The notes: generated from the letters alone by a model not told the origin. Positions 8,205 to 17,472 are shown, numbered from the stretch's first letter. The stretch: 45,344 nucleotides of DNA from an uncultured Paraglaciecola sp. (GCF_913020055.1 NZ_CAJWCF010000026.1:1-45344), one strand, 5' to 3'. Numbers and translations: made by a program.

Positions 8205-9788
8205 ATGCAAATGTCAGTACCTCAAGCAGTAGCAGCCAACTTTTTGGGAAAAGCCCCAACTTGGTACAAACAGGCGATTATAGCCTTTCTTATTATTAAC
8301 CCCATTCTATTCATAATTAATCCATATGTAGCGGGCTGGGCGTTAGTACTTGAATTTATTTTCACCCTTGCGATGGCATTAAAATGTTATCCACTTCAGC
8401 CCGGTGGACTGTTGCTGATGGAGGCGATGTTTATTGGCATGACCACCCCTGAGCATATGAAACATGAAATGGTGGTGAATATTGAGGTAATACTGCTATT
8501 GGTCTTTATGGTGGCCGGTATTTACTTTATGAAAGGGTTGTTACTTTATCTTTTCACCAAATTATTGATAAAGCTTGAAAACAAAATCACCTTATCCATA
8601 GCGTTTGCGGCATCCTGTGCGATTTTATCGGCGTTCTTAGATGCGTTAACAGTAGTGGCGGTGATTATTACCGTAGGTTTAGGCTTTTACTCCATCTACC
8701 ACAAAGTGGCATCAGGCAAAGACTTTCATGCTGATCACGATCACTCTCACGATGGTGAAGTCCCCCACCCCAAGCGTAATGATCTAGAAGATTTTAGAGC
8801 ATTTTTACGTAACCTAATGATGCACGCCGGCGTAGGTACTGCATTGGGTGGCGTAATGACTATGGTTGGTGAGCCTCAAAACCTTATTATCGCCGATAAA
8901 GCAGGTTGGGACTTTATTGAGTTCTTTATTCGTATGTCCCCTATCACTATTCCTGTATTTTTTGCCGGATTAGCCACTACCTATGTAGTAGAAAAATTTA
9001 GCCTCTTTAGTTACGGTGCGCAAATACCGCCAGTAGTTAGACAAATATTGACTGACTATGACAAAAATGTAGATGCAAACTTAACCACACAAGACAAAGC
9101 CAGATTAGCTGTTCAAGGCCTGATTGCAGTTTGGTTAGTAGTAGGTTTGGCAGGGCATTTAGCCGCTGTTGGATTAATTGGGCTGTCTATTATTGTTTTG
9201 GCGACCTCAATGAGTGGCGTGATTGACGAACACTCTATAGGCAAATCCTTTGAAGAAGCTTTACCTTTTACCGCTTTATTATGTGTATTTTTTGGCATTG
9301 TGGCAGTCATAATCGACCAAGGGTTATTTAGTCCGGTGATTAACTGGGTATTAACCTTTGAAGGTAAAACCCAATTAGTGATGTTTTATTTAGCCAATGG
9401 CCTGTTATCCATGGTCAGTGACAACGTGTTTGTTGGTTCTGTATATATCACCGAAGTAACAGCTGCACTTAATAGTGGCGTAATCACTCGCGACCAATTT
9501 GATTTGTTAGCAGTGGCGATTAATACCGGTACTAACCTGCCAAGTGTTGCTACACCTAATGGTCAAGCTGCTTTCTTATTCTTGTTAACGTCAGCTATTG
9601 CGCCACTACTTAGATTGTCATACGGCACTATGGTGTATATGGCACTGCCTTATACAGTGGTACTGACATTAGTAGGTTTAGCTGCAACATACTTCGGTTT
9701 GTATGACTTAACACAATGGTTATATGACATGCACCTAATTGAGCATCACTCTGGGGTGATACCCGGCAGTGATGTTGTTCCTCATTAG
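8205..9788 (+). CDS. nhaB: Na+/H+ antiporter NhaB
   Basis: NhaB is an inner-membrane Na+/H+ antiporter that extrudes sodium at the expense of the proton gradient. The sequence matches E. coli NhaB along its length: [71 protein letters not shown], and the highly conserved [20 protein letters not shown] near the C-terminus. About 12 membrane segments are visible. A His/Asp-rich cytoplasmic loop near residues 182-195 (HADHDHSHD) may bind metal. Start: ATG 8205 lies nine bases after AAGGA (8191-8195), whereas TTG 8199 is too close and ATG 8211 rather far. dsbB follows after 14 bp and is probably co-transcribed. Confidence 0.96.
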   Translation: MQMSVPQAVAANFLGKAPTWYKQAIIAFLIINPILFIINPYVAGWALVLEFIFTLAMALKCYPLQPGGLLLMEAMFIGMTTPEHMKHEMVVNIEVILLLVFMVAGIYFMKGLLLYLFTKLLIKLENKITLSIAFAASCAILSAFLDALTVVAVIITVGLGFYSIYHKVASGKDFHADHDHSHDGEVPHPKRNDLEDFRAFLRNLMMHAGVGTALGGVMTMVGEPQNLIIADKAGWDFIEFFIRMSPITIPVFFAGLATTYVVEKFSLFSYGAQIPPVVRQILTDYDKNVDANLTTQDKARLAVQGLIAVWLVVGLAGHLAAVGLIGLSIIVLATSMSGVIDEHSIGKSFEEALPFTALLCVFFGIVAVIIDQGLFSPVINWVLTFEGKTQLVMFYLANGLLSMVSDNVFVGSVYITEVTAALNSGVITRDQFDLLAVAINTGTNLPSVATPNGQAAFLFLLTSAIAPLLRLSYGTMVYMALPYTVVLTLVGLAATYFGLYDLTQWLYDMHLIEHHSGVIPGSDVVPH

Positions 9789-9802
9789 TCAAGGATAGAC
9801 CA

Positions 9803-10321
9803 TTGATAAACACGTTATCAGCGTTATCCACAAACAAACGCGCATGGGGGTTATTATTTGTCTCCGCGCTTTGTTTGGAAGTAACCGCTTTGTATTTTCA
9901 ACATGCAGCGGATTTACGCCCCTGCATTATGTGCATTTATCAGCGAACAGCCGTTTTTGGCGTAATGTTCGCTGCAATGCCAGCGATGTTAGTGAATAAC
10001 CTTATCACCCGATTGATTGGTTATATTGGCTGGGGAATATCGGCTATTTGGGGCTTACTGATAGCCATCGAACACGTTGATATTCAAACGGCTGCCAACC
10101 CATTTTTTGCTACTTGTGAGTTTGTGCCTAACTTCCCTAGTTGGGCTCCTTTACATGAATGGCTACCGAATATCTTTGGCGCGACAGGTGACTGTGGCGA
10201 TATAAATTGGTCATTTTTTGACATGAGTATGCCGCAATGGATGATTGTGATTTTCGCCGTTTATACGACTATTTGGGTGGTGATTTTGCTCAGTCGACTA
10301 TTAGTGAAACGTAGTCTGTAA
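9803..10321 (+). CDS. dsbB: Disulfide bond formation protein DsbB
   Basis: DsbB is a four-helix inner-membrane quinone reductase that re-oxidises periplasmic DsbA and passes electrons to ubiquinone or menaquinone. Both essential cysteine pairs are present: C41 and C44 in RPCIMCIYQR, and C105 (FATCEFVP) with C131 (GATGDCGD). Arg48 after the first pair corresponds to the quinone-interacting arginine. Translation probably starts at TTG 9803, which follows AAGGA (9791-9795) with seven bases between and directly precedes the conserved RAWGLLFVSALCLEVTALYFQH helix. The gap to nhaB is only 14 bp, and nhaB-dsbB adjacency is conserved in enterobacteria. The 172-residue length is normal. Confidence 0.95.
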   Translation: MINTLSALSTNKRAWGLLFVSALCLEVTALYFQHAADLRPCIMCIYQRTAVFGVMFAAMPAMLVNNLITRLIGYIGWGISAIWGLLIAIEHVDIQTAANPFFATCEFVPNFPSWAPLHEWLPNIFGATGDCGDINWSFFDMSMPQWMIVIFAVYTTIWVVILLSRLLVKRSL

Positions 10322-10326
10322 TCTTA

Positions 10327-10348
10327 AGCGAACACTAATGTGTTCGCT
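10327..10348. terminator. Hairpin between convergent dsbB and fdhD
   Basis: AGCGAACAC (10327-10335) and GTGTTCGCT (10340-10348) form a perfect 9-bp stem with a TAAT loop. It sits 5 bp after the dsbB stop and 6 bp before the fdhD 3' end. Only a short T-rich tail follows on either side, so it is probably a modest bidirectional terminator. Confidence 0.7.
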
Positions 10349-10354
10349 GTTTAT

Positions 10355-11239
10355 TCAAGCCAACAGATGGGGGTTTGAATAAACATTAAATTTAATTGAG
10401 TTTGCTGACGTTTTTATAAAGCCAAGTAAACAAATATCACATTCTTTTGCTAAATCTATGGCTAAACTAGTTGGTGCGCCCATAGCAATAATAAACCGAA
10501 TATTTACCATTGCCGCCTTTTGTACTAATTCAAAACTAGCTCTTGAACTCAACACCACCCCCCAAATAGACCCTACCTGATGATTATCAACAGCCAACAT
10601 TTTTATGTTTGCACCTATCAGTTTGTCAAAAGCGTTATGTCTGCCTACGTCTTCTCGGACATCTAATATGTGTAAACCTTGGTCAAATAACGCGACACCA
10701 TGACTACCACCGGTTTGAGCGAATATCCCCTGGTTGGCTGTTAAGTTTTGGGTTAACGAGCGAAGTTCAGATATTGGCAGCGAAGCAACTTGCTCTTCTG
10801 TTCGTAGGGTCTGTGGCAATTTATCTAGTAGATTTTCGATGCTTTGCTGGCCACATACGCCACAAGCCGAGTTCATGATTTCAACTCGCTGATATGCCGC
10901 AAGATCAATATTCGCCCCAACAGCTAAGTTAACTTGTACGCGGTTAGTAGGCTCGGATTTTAATCGACCCGTTCCTGTATGCACAATTGAAGTGATTTTA
11001 CTGGGATCTTGAATGGCGCCGCTAGAATATAACCAACCTCTGACCAAGTTCAGATCGTCGCCTGGTGTACGCATAGTGGTTAATAATAACTCTGGTGATG
11101 CTTTGGAGTAGGAAGATAACCAGATTTCTAGAGGCTCTTCGACTACCACTAGGTCGTCACACTCAATACGCTCAGGGGATGCTCCCTGCTCGCTAGACTG
11201 AGAAACTTTAACTATTGGATATTGTGCAATTGATCGCAA
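10355..11239 (-). CDS. fdhD: Formate dehydrogenase accessory sulfurtransferase FdhD
   Basis: FdhD carries sulfur from the cysteine desulfurase IscS to the molybdenum (bis-MGD) cofactor of formate dehydrogenases, which need it for activity. The 294-residue protein contains the functional CxxC (C126 and C129 in MNSACGVCGQ). It also has the family blocks EEPLEIWL, TPGDDLNLVRGWLYSSG, GGSHGVALFD, DVREDVGRHNAFDKLIG and SSRASFELVQKAAMVN. No formate dehydrogenase gene is in the window, so the client enzyme must be elsewhere. The gene lies 49 bp downstream of a TauE/SafE permease gene on the same strand and may share its transcript. Confidence 0.95.
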   Translation of the reverse strand: MRSIAQYPIVKVSQSSEQGASPERIECDDLVVVEEPLEIWLSSYSKASPELLLTTMRTPGDDLNLVRGWLYSSGAIQDPSKITSIVHTGTGRLKSEPTNRVQVNLAVGANIDLAAYQRVEIMNSACGVCGQQSIENLLDKLPQTLRTEEQVASLPISELRSLTQNLTANQGIFAQTGGSHGVALFDQGLHILDVREDVGRHNAFDKLIGANIKMLAVDNHQVGSIWGVVLSSRASFELVQKAAMVNIRFIIAMGAPTSLAIDLAKECDICLLGFIKTSANSIKFNVYSNPHLLA

Positions 11240-11288
11240 GAATAAAAACTATAACAAGAAAGACTAAGGTCTAAACTACCTTAGGCGA

Positions 11289-12185
11289 TTAGAAGGGTAA
11301 AGATGTGAACCCTAAAATAAATATCCAACCTGCAAAAAACAGCTTTAAATTTTTAGCAGAAAAATACAATACCAATTGTTTAGCTAATATCCCGCCTGCT
11401 ATGGCTCCCGCACCGGCAAACAGTACCACAGGCCAATATATCGCTTGGGTAATCACTAGGTGAAAAACAATTCCGCCCCATACTGTCCAAGCGCTCAAAA
11501 TAACGGCAGCAGCAATAGCGAGGGTCACATTAAAACGGCAAATAATTAAATACACCGCTACCAATTCCCCTACACCTATTGATAGCCATGCAGTAATGCC
11601 GCCACCAACCAAAGCAATAACTGGCAATGCAATATAGTCATGTTTAGCTAGCTGAGTATTAAAACTGGGGTTATTCAGCAACAACACTGTGGCAAAAATG
11701 GCTAATGCTAAGCCAATTGAAAAGATCCCAAAACCTGTATGCAAACTTGTAGGGTCGCTAAAATGCGCAAAAAATTGTGGATTAATTTGCACCATCCACA
11801 AACCCATTAGGGAAAATGGGATCGTGAGTAACAATACCCTAACCAAAGGTTGCCATTGGTTACTCTCTGGTTGATTGTGAGTTTTAACCTGTTTGTAAAA
11901 GACCCACCACGTTATGGCTCCAGCGGTCATGCCGCAACATTGGATAGCAAAACTGGTGGCCACAGAGGTAGCAGCGGAAAAATCAAGTTGATTAAAAAAC
12001 GGCACAAAAACAACACCACCGCCCGCACCAGTAGCATTGGCAAAAATAGCACCTAACAAACCCAAAAAGGTGAAACCGCCGTACTCTTGTATTAAGGTTA
12101 AAGGATGTGTTTGCCAAAACAGCAAACCTAACCAAATAAGCAGCATAGATATTCGGATATGTTTGCTGGATATTTTTGAAAACAT
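11289..12185 (-). CDS. TauE/SafE family membrane permease
   Basis: A polytopic inner-membrane protein of about 298 residues with about eight hydrophobic segments. It shows the TauE/SafE (PF01925) features: a glycine-rich FLGLLGAIFANATGAGGGVVFVPFF motif in the first half and its counterpart IALVGGGITAWLSIGVGELVAVYLI in the second. The family exports or imports small organosulfur or sulfur oxyanions such as sulfite, sulfoacetate or taurine, but the substrate here is unknown. I place the start at the ATG whose first base is 12185, where the first membrane segment follows a short basic leader (MFSKISSKHIRIS). The frame also opens at 12251. fdhD, a sulfur-transfer gene, follows 49 bp downstream, which may be chance. 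Confidence 0.82.
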   Translation of the reverse strand: MFSKISSKHIRISMLLIWLGLLFWQTHPLTLIQEYGGFTFLGLLGAIFANATGAGGGVVFVPFFNQLDFSAATSVATSFAIQCCGMTAGAITWWVFYKQVKTHNQPESNQWQPLVRVLLLTIPFSLMGLWMVQINPQFFAHFSDPTSLHTGFGIFSIGLALAIFATVLLLNNPSFNTQLAKHDYIALPVIALVGGGITAWLSIGVGELVAVYLIICRFNVTLAIAAAVILSAWTVWGGIVFHLVITQAIYWPVVLFAGAGAIAGGILAKQLVLYFSAKNLKLFFAGWIFILGFTSLPF

Positions 12186-12269
12186 AAAAAATTCTTGGCC
12201 TAAACTGAAAAAACAAAGGCGGACTTTGCCAGAATATGACACTACAAACAAAGAAAAATTGTTATTTAA

Positions 12270-12770
12270 ATGGTTAAACTAAAATATAAACATGACTCGG
12301 TTATTTTAACCCTGCAACCTAATCGTTCGGCCAATTGGCGGGAAAATAAACTGATCATTGGATTTATCGCAGCCTTTGTGATGATCATTGCCATTGCTTG
12401 GAGTGTGGTCGGTGTTTGGATGATTTTGCCTTTTGCCGGTTTTGAAGTGGGTCTATTGGCTTTTTTAATGTATCGGGTGTCTTATTCGACCTATCAAAAA
12501 CAAATTATTACCATTGATAAAGATACGCTCTCCTTTCATGCTGGCGTTTATTACCCCAAACGTTCATGCTTGTTCATCAAAGATAAGGTGTTAGTAAAAA
12601 CAATCGAACCTAAAACTGAATATGAACACACCTATATTGCTTTACATGACGGACATCAGAGCATAATAATAGGCCAATTTCTAAACCAAGCTGACAGAAT
12701 TACCACCCTAGAATATTTAAAAAAGGCAAAACTACATATCCACAAAGATAAATGGTGGAAAACCCAATAA
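12270..12770 (+). CDS. DUF2244 family membrane protein
   Basis: The 166-residue protein begins with the family motif SVILTLQPNRSANWRENK. Two close transmembrane helices follow (about residues 28-47 and 51-68, IIGFIAAFVMIIAIAWSVVG and MILPFAGFEVGLLAFLMYRV), then a soluble beta-rich C-terminal half. This is the DUF2244 layout. The function is unknown; in many proteobacteria these genes lie near cytochrome c oxidase or respiratory genes, but no such neighbour is present here. The following DUF4920 gene starts 30 bp after its stop and is probably co-transcribed. Confidence 0.8.
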   Translation: MVKLKYKHDSVILTLQPNRSANWRENKLIIGFIAAFVMIIAIAWSVVGVWMILPFAGFEVGLLAFLMYRVSYSTYQKQIITIDKDTLSFHAGVYYPKRSCLFIKDKVLVKTIEPKTEYEHTYIALHDGHQSIIIGQFLNQADRITTLEYLKKAKLHIHKDKWWKTQ

Positions 12771-12800
12771 TTGCGTCTGAAAATTTACTTAAGGTTACCT

Positions 12801-13280
12801 ATGAAATCGATACTGAATATTTTAATTGGCCTTTCACTGAGCATGAGTGTTTATGCTGAAACAATCAGACTATCTGAACCTGTTGAGCAGAATACCAATA
12901 GCGAAACCTTTGGTGTGATACTTGATGAATCTTTGCCTAACTTGAGTATGGAAAACCTAGTGGTTGACTCATCGACTCACCTAACGAAACCATTCCAAGT
13001 AGAAGCTAGAATAGCCAAAGTGTGTCAAAAGAAAGGATGTTTTTTTATCGCCCAACAAGACCAGCATATCTTGCGTGTTTCGTTTCGTGATTATGGCTTT
13101 TTTATCCCAACAGACAGCAGCGGAAAAACAGTAACCCTTGCCGGAGAATTGGTACAGAAAGACCTTAGCCCAGAACAAGCGGCTCACTTTAAAGCCGACC
13201 TAAAAAGCGATACCGAAATACTCAAGCCAGGTGTGGTATATGAAATTGTGGCTGATAGTGTAAGAATTCCACGAAGCTAA
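12801..13280 (+). CDS. Secreted DUF4920-domain protein
   Basis: The 159-residue protein starts at ATG 12801, six bases after AAGG (12791-12794). It has a clear signal peptide (MKSILNILIGLSLSMSVYA, cleavage before ETIRL), so it is periplasmic. The mature part resembles DUF4920: a beta-rich domain with the segment FQVEARIAKVCQKKGCFFIA containing two cysteines (CxxxxC) and the later VTLAGELVQKDLS. The cysteine pair could bind metal or form a disulfide; in related proteins this sits in an OB-like fold. The function is unknown. The frame also opens further upstream at TTG 12771, but that lacks a ribosome-binding site and would bury the signal peptide. Confidence 0.75.
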   Translation: MKSILNILIGLSLSMSVYAETIRLSEPVEQNTNSETFGVILDESLPNLSMENLVVDSSTHLTKPFQVEARIAKVCQKKGCFFIAQQDQHILRVSFRDYGFFIPTDSSGKTVTLAGELVQKDLSPEQAAHFKADLKSDTEILKPGVVYEIVADSVRIPRS

Positions 13281-13286
13281 TAAAAC

Positions 13287-13304
13287 AGGAGTCTGCTCCT
13301 TTTT
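13287..13304 (+). terminator. Weak candidate terminator after the DUF4920 gene
   Basis: AGGAG (13287-13291) pairs with CTCCT (13296-13300) around TCTG, followed by TTTT. The stem is only five base pairs, so termination may rely on the larger hairpin downstream. Confidence 0.4.
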
Positions 13305-13326
13305 GCTGGAGCTGTAGAATGAATAG

Positions 13327-13360
13327 AAGCGGTCACAGCCATCTTTTCCAGTGACCGCTT
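13327..13360. terminator. Inverted repeat between convergent genes, possible bidirectional terminator
   Basis: AAGCGGTCAC (13327-13336) and GTGACCGCTT (13351-13360) are a perfect 10-bp inverted repeat around a 14-base loop. It sits between the 3' ends of the DUF4920 and DUF2855 genes. No good T-run follows on either strand, so it may be a transcript-end-protecting hairpin as much as a terminator. Confidence 0.55.
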
Positions 13361-13377
13361 AACAAGTGTTACTTAAC

Positions 13378-14490
13378 TTAAAACTTCAATACATTAATTT
13401 CCAAGTTATTTAACTTATTCTCAAGGCCGGTATGATAGAGCGCTTCAATCGCTTTAGCGCCAGAATAATTAGCCACTGCCACTTTGTTATTCATATGCAC
13501 CGCAAAACTTTGCCACCCTTTTGCATAACGCTCTGCAAAACCAGCATGTCCCCATTCTCCAGTGCGTTTTTTCACTTGGCTAGGAGCAAAGAAAAATTCA
13601 CTGTCAAGGTGACCATCAGGTTTATCTTGCTGGGCATCCACATCGGTAGAACCAATTAGAATCAACTTATCGAGGTTGTCAGCAAACTGTTTTTTTAAAT
13701 TCAGCAGTAAATTTTTGTTACCTGCAAAATCCAATACCCAGCTCGCCTTGTCTTTTCCTAGCTGAGCAATGTCGTCATAACTAATGACTTGGTCGTAACA
13801 GTCTAGGTCTTGGGTAAAGGCTTTATTGCTTGCCGAAGTTAGGCCAACCACTTGATAATCTAAACCTCGTTCGGCTTTATGTTTCATCAACAGATGCGCC
13901 GCGCCATAAGCGGTTTTACTCGACGCACTGGTTAGTATCACTTGCTTAATTGGTTGCTGCGCAGCCACTAACCCTTCACCAACAAAATCATCTAATACAA
14001 AAGACGTCATAAACAATGGGCGGTAATTGAGTTGCCATGATTCTCGATCAGCTTGGTAACCGGGGTCGGTGGCACAACGCACATAGTTATCATATACAGG
14101 AGAAATGCTTTTGCGTTTTTCACTGATATCAAAAAAGTGAGTGGGTGACATCTTGCCTGCTTTGATCACTAAATGACTTGCCATAGGCAAATAACCAAAT
14201 ACTTTCTCACCTACTTTTACATCAGCATGATTTGACTCAAGCACAGTGGCAAAACCCCACATGGGTACAATTCCCCAAGTGTCATCCGCGGGGAAAAAAC
14301 CCCAGTACCCCATTTTATCGCCGAAAACTGAATAGGTAACATTATTCGCAGAAAAACCAAAAGTATCGATTTTAAGCAACACATCATCTGCGTCTAATTG
14401 TTTGCTATCTATACTTTTCTCAACAATTTTGGTGTTCGCCACATTGGATTTTTCAATCCAGATTTCGGTGACATTATGTACTTCGCTCAT
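13378..14490 (-). CDS. DUF2855 family protein
   Basis: A 370-residue protein of the DUF2855 family, a divergent branch of the medium-chain dehydrogenase/reductase fold. Visible blocks are DDVLLKIDTFGFSANNVTYS (GroES-like N-terminal part), MWGFATVLESNHADVKVGEK with VFGYLPM, and QVILTSASSKTAYGAAHLL as a nucleotide-binding-like segment. WVLDFAGNKNLL and KLILIGSTDVD resemble the later Rossmann strands. The usual MDR zinc ligands are not evident. Activity is unknown; a reductase on an enone or quinone is a family-level guess. The gene is divergent, over 126 bp, from a saccharopine-dehydrogenase-like reductase gene, so the two may share regulation. Confidence 0.8.
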   Translation of the reverse strand: MSEVHNVTEIWIEKSNVANTKIVEKSIDSKQLDADDVLLKIDTFGFSANNVTYSVFGDKMGYWGFFPADDTWGIVPMWGFATVLESNHADVKVGEKVFGYLPMASHLVIKAGKMSPTHFFDISEKRKSISPVYDNYVRCATDPGYQADRESWQLNYRPLFMTSFVLDDFVGEGLVAAQQPIKQVILTSASSKTAYGAAHLLMKHKAERGLDYQVVGLTSASNKAFTQDLDCYDQVISYDDIAQLGKDKASWVLDFAGNKNLLLNLKKQFADNLDKLILIGSTDVDAQQDKPDGHLDSEFFFAPSQVKKRTGEWGHAGFAERYAKGWQSFAVHMNNKVAVANYSGAKAIEALYHTGLENKLNNLEINVLKF

Positions 14491-14616
14491 TTAGTTTCGC
14501 CCTAAAGTGAATTTATTCTGATAGATTGAGTATAAGTATTTAATCCGTTATCACGGCATCACAAATTTGAATGCGGTGAAATAAACCAAGATGATTAGCT
14601 CAGAGGCAAAGCAACC

Positions 14617-15855
14617 ATGAAAGACACTCACCCTAAGTTTGATATTGTAATATTTGGTGCCACCAGCTTTGTGGGTCAAATATTAACACGATACATGCTT
14701 GCGCAGTTTCCCATTGAAGGCGAATTAAAGTGGGCTATAGCAGGACGTTCACAAAACAAACTAAATGAATTAAAGCAGTCTTTAGGCATAGCCGGAGAAC
14801 CTCTTGACATTTTAGTCGCCGATTCAGCAGACGAAAATAGCTTGCACGAGCTATGTAGTGCTACCCGAGTGGTTATTTCGACGGTGGGACCTTACGCACT
14901 GTATGGTGAACCTTTGGTAAAAACCTGTGTGGCTTTAGGCACTGATTACTGCGATTTAACCGGCGAAGTGCAGTGGATAGCCAAAATGTTAGAAGGATAC
15001 GAAGACCAAGCTAAAACAACTGGTGCGCGCATTGTTAACAGTTGTGGCTTCGACTCTTTGCCCTCTGACTTGGGTGTGTACTTTTTACAGCAACATGCCA
15101 AACAAAAATTTGGCGAGCCATGCAGTAGTATCAAAATGCGAGTCAAAAAAATGAAAGGTGCTGCGTCGGGTGGCACAGTTGCCAGCATGACTAATATATT
15201 TAAAGAGGTTGCGAGTAACCCTGCCCTACGCAAACTGTTGGCGAACCCCTATGCGATTTGTCCGCCTGACCATGGCAATAAAGTGCGCCAAGACAACATG
15301 AACCGGCCTCAATATGACAATGACTTTAACAGCTGGCTAGCGCCTTTTGTGATGGCTGTTATTAACACCCGCATAGTACATAGAAGTAATGCCTTAGTTG
15401 AAGGTGGCTACAGCCCACATTTTGAATACAACGAAGCAATGTTAACCGGTAAAGGGCTCATGGGCGGTGGTTTGGCAGCCGGTGTAGGTTTTGGATTAGG
15501 TGGTTTTGCCATGGCGGCGGTGATCCCCCCTACCCGCTGGGCAATGGAAAAATTTATTTTACCTAAACCCGGTGAAGGCCCAAGCCAAGATGCCCAAGAA
15601 AAAGGGTTTTACGACTTACGTTTTTACGGCACAACCGATAGTGGTCAAGAAATTCGCTGTAAAGTCACAGGCGATCAAGATCCAGGTTATGGCTCTACCG
15701 CTAAAATGTTAGGCCAAGCCGCAGCCTGTTTGGCGCAAGATATCAGCAAAGAGAATACACCCGGTGGATTTTGGACTCCCGCCAGTATCTTTGGCAATCA
15801 ATTAATCACACGTTTAGAGAATCATGCTGGTTTAACATTTGAGATTATTGATTAA
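14617..15855 (+). CDS. Saccharopine dehydrogenase-like / trans-acting enoyl reductase family protein
   Basis: The 412-residue protein opens with a Rossmann NAD(P)-binding motif (FDIVIFGATSFVGQILTRYM, residues 8-27) and continues with AIAGRSQNKLNELKQSL, VVISTVGPYALYGEPLV and GTDYCDLTGE. These are hallmarks of the saccharopine-dehydrogenase-like oxidoreductases related to the mycobacterial trans-acting enoyl reductase. The long form ends with an AMLTGKGLMGGGLAAGVGFG glycine-rich, possibly membrane-associating segment near residues 274-293. It may reduce a lipid or polyketide-like acyl chain, but the substrate is unknown. True saccharopine dehydrogenase is unlikely because there is no lysine-pathway context. 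It stands alone on its strand, divergent from the DUF2855 gene. Confidence 0.82.
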   Translation: MKDTHPKFDIVIFGATSFVGQILTRYMLAQFPIEGELKWAIAGRSQNKLNELKQSLGIAGEPLDILVADSADENSLHELCSATRVVISTVGPYALYGEPLVKTCVALGTDYCDLTGEVQWIAKMLEGYEDQAKTTGARIVNSCGFDSLPSDLGVYFLQQHAKQKFGEPCSSIKMRVKKMKGAASGGTVASMTNIFKEVASNPALRKLLANPYAICPPDHGNKVRQDNMNRPQYDNDFNSWLAPFVMAVINTRIVHRSNALVEGGYSPHFEYNEAMLTGKGLMGGGLAAGVGFGLGGFAMAAVIPPTRWAMEKFILPKPGEGPSQDAQEKGFYDLRFYGTTDSGQEIRCKVTGDQDPGYGSTAKMLGQAAACLAQDISKENTPGGFWTPASIFGNQLITRLENHAGLTFEIID

Positions 15856-16123
15856 TAACCTCAGAGTTTTCTTCACGACAAGCTTTTTGTGGCCTGTCTT
15901 TTTGAGGCCGATGCTTGTGTGTCGGCCAATTTGATTTGGTTTAGGATATACTTTATACAGTAAACCAATTTCATATGTGGAATCTCTGTTTTAGGCATTC
16001 CTGGCAACAACTATTTGTAATACAAGGAACTCACCTAGTTGCAAAATAGAATTTCAAGCGAAACATGGATAAAACTGTAATAATAGTAGTTATGTTTTAG
16101 TAAACTTTTTTGCAATATTTGGA
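15856..16123. other. Intergenic region with a GC-rich hairpin
   Basis: GGCCGA (15906-15911) and TCGGCC (15922-15927) form a 6-bp stem without a T-run. A T-rich segment precedes it at 15896-15904, so this may end the reductase transcript. The rest is AT-rich and presumably holds the promoter of the following binding-protein gene, which I cannot place exactly. Confidence 0.4.
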
Positions 16124-17368
16124 ATGCAATTGAATCATACAGGTTACATTAATCTAATTTTTATTAGCGTTATAAGCACGATACTTCTGAGTTTTTCAGC
16201 CTTTGCGTTGACTATTGGTGTCGTTCACGACAATGCAGCAGAGCGTTATAATTTTTTTGAAATTAAAAATAGCTTTCATGCACTGTACCCCGATATTCCA
16301 ATTGAGTTTATTGGCTTACCTTCGGCAAAATATAAACTGCAAGTGAATGACTGGTTAACCAGTGAAACGGGTCCTGACGTGCTTTTTTGGTATGGTGGTA
16401 TGCGTTTAAAGCAATTTATCCGTCAAGGTTATATAGAGAATTTGGACGGGCTTTCAACAGAACTCAACTGGCAACAAAACTTTTCCTCAACCGCGCTACA
16501 AACGGCAAAATACAAAGATTCGATCTACGCCATTCCTGTTTCTTATTATCAATGGGGTATTTATTACAACAAAAAAATACTCAAGCAATTTAACATTGCA
16601 CCACCAAGTAATTGGAAGGATTTTCTCGCCGCTTGTAAAGCCCTGAAAAACGGTCGATTTGAACCTATTGCACTAGGCAGTGCTGAACCTTGGGTCTTAG
16701 CGGCATGGTTTGACTATCTTAATTTGCGATTGAATGGACTCGATTTCCATCAAAATTTATTGATTGGAGACATCCCCTTTACTGACCAACGGGTTATTAA
16801 GGTATTCGAGTATTGGGCTGAGTTAATAAACAAAAAATATTTTTTATCAGGTCATCAACGACTGAATAGAAATGAGGCTATGCCTTATTTGTTTAGAGAC
16901 TTATCAGCTTTTATCCTGAATGGTAATTCCCTTTCGAATAGGATACCGGCTAATCTTGAACAAAATATTGGGTTTATGCCTTTTCCTGAAATTGCTCCTG
17001 AACATGCCGGTTATGAAGACGCACCTATGGATGTGTTTTTTGTTAGAGCAAGCAGTAAAAATAAGAAAGATGCAAAAACCTTCATAACCTATTTATCACA
17101 AGCTGATGTGCAAACTAAATACAATAAGTACGCGGCTGGCTATCCTCCAAATATAGCTAGTAGCATATCCGAAAATCTATTTAGTAAAGCTGGATTACAG
17201 TTATTACAAAATGCCAAAGGTTTAGCGCAATTTTTTGATCGAGATTCGGAGTCTGATTTTTCAGAACCGGCTTTGGCAGTCTTCGCAGAATTTATGAAAA
17301 ATCCAAACATAGAAGTAACAGTGGCAAAACTAGAGCAACTTAGACAATCCAAATTGTTAGATAAATAA
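16124..17368 (+). CDS. Orphan extracellular solute-binding protein (sugar-type, family 1)
   Basis: A 414-residue periplasmic binding protein. The N-terminal signal peptide ends about ALTIG (cleavage after A28, SFSAFA). The mature part has the cluster B/family 1 pattern of carbohydrate-binding proteins: TGPDVLFWYGGMRLKQFIRQ, GYIENLDGLS, KDSIYAIPVSYYQWGIYYNK, then PPSNWKDFLAACKALK. It closes with PMDVFFVRASSKNKKDAKTF and a YAAGYPP segment. No permease or ATPase gene is adjacent; the next gene is on the opposite strand. It may therefore feed a transporter encoded elsewhere or act as a ligand sensor for a signalling protein. The ATG at 16124 has only a weak GG-type ribosome-binding site. Confidence 0.82.
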   Translation: MQLNHTGYINLIFISVISTILLSFSAFALTIGVVHDNAAERYNFFEIKNSFHALYPDIPIEFIGLPSAKYKLQVNDWLTSETGPDVLFWYGGMRLKQFIRQGYIENLDGLSTELNWQQNFSSTALQTAKYKDSIYAIPVSYYQWGIYYNKKILKQFNIAPPSNWKDFLAACKALKNGRFEPIALGSAEPWVLAAWFDYLNLRLNGLDFHQNLLIGDIPFTDQRVIKVFEYWAELINKKYFLSGHQRLNRNEAMPYLFRDLSAFILNGNSLSNRIPANLEQNIGFMPFPEIAPEHAGYEDAPMDVFFVRASSKNKKDAKTFITYLSQADVQTKYNKYAAGYPPNIASSISENLFSKAGLQLLQNAKGLAQFFDRDSESDFSEPALAVFAEFMKNPNIEVTVAKLEQLRQSKLLDK

Positions 17369-17472
17369 CCTTATCTTTACAGCATCAATTTTGTGCCATC
17401 ACTAAGTATTTGATAATACTCTTCATCTTCAATGAGTAATCCTTCAGAGCTTCTTGGAGGAAAATGAGACTC

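Noticed and set aside
14617..15855. True saccharopine dehydrogenase of lysine metabolism
   Set aside because: Only the Rossmann-domain similarity supports it. The long glycine-rich insert and the lack of lysine-pathway neighbours point to the trans-acting enoyl-reductase-like branch.
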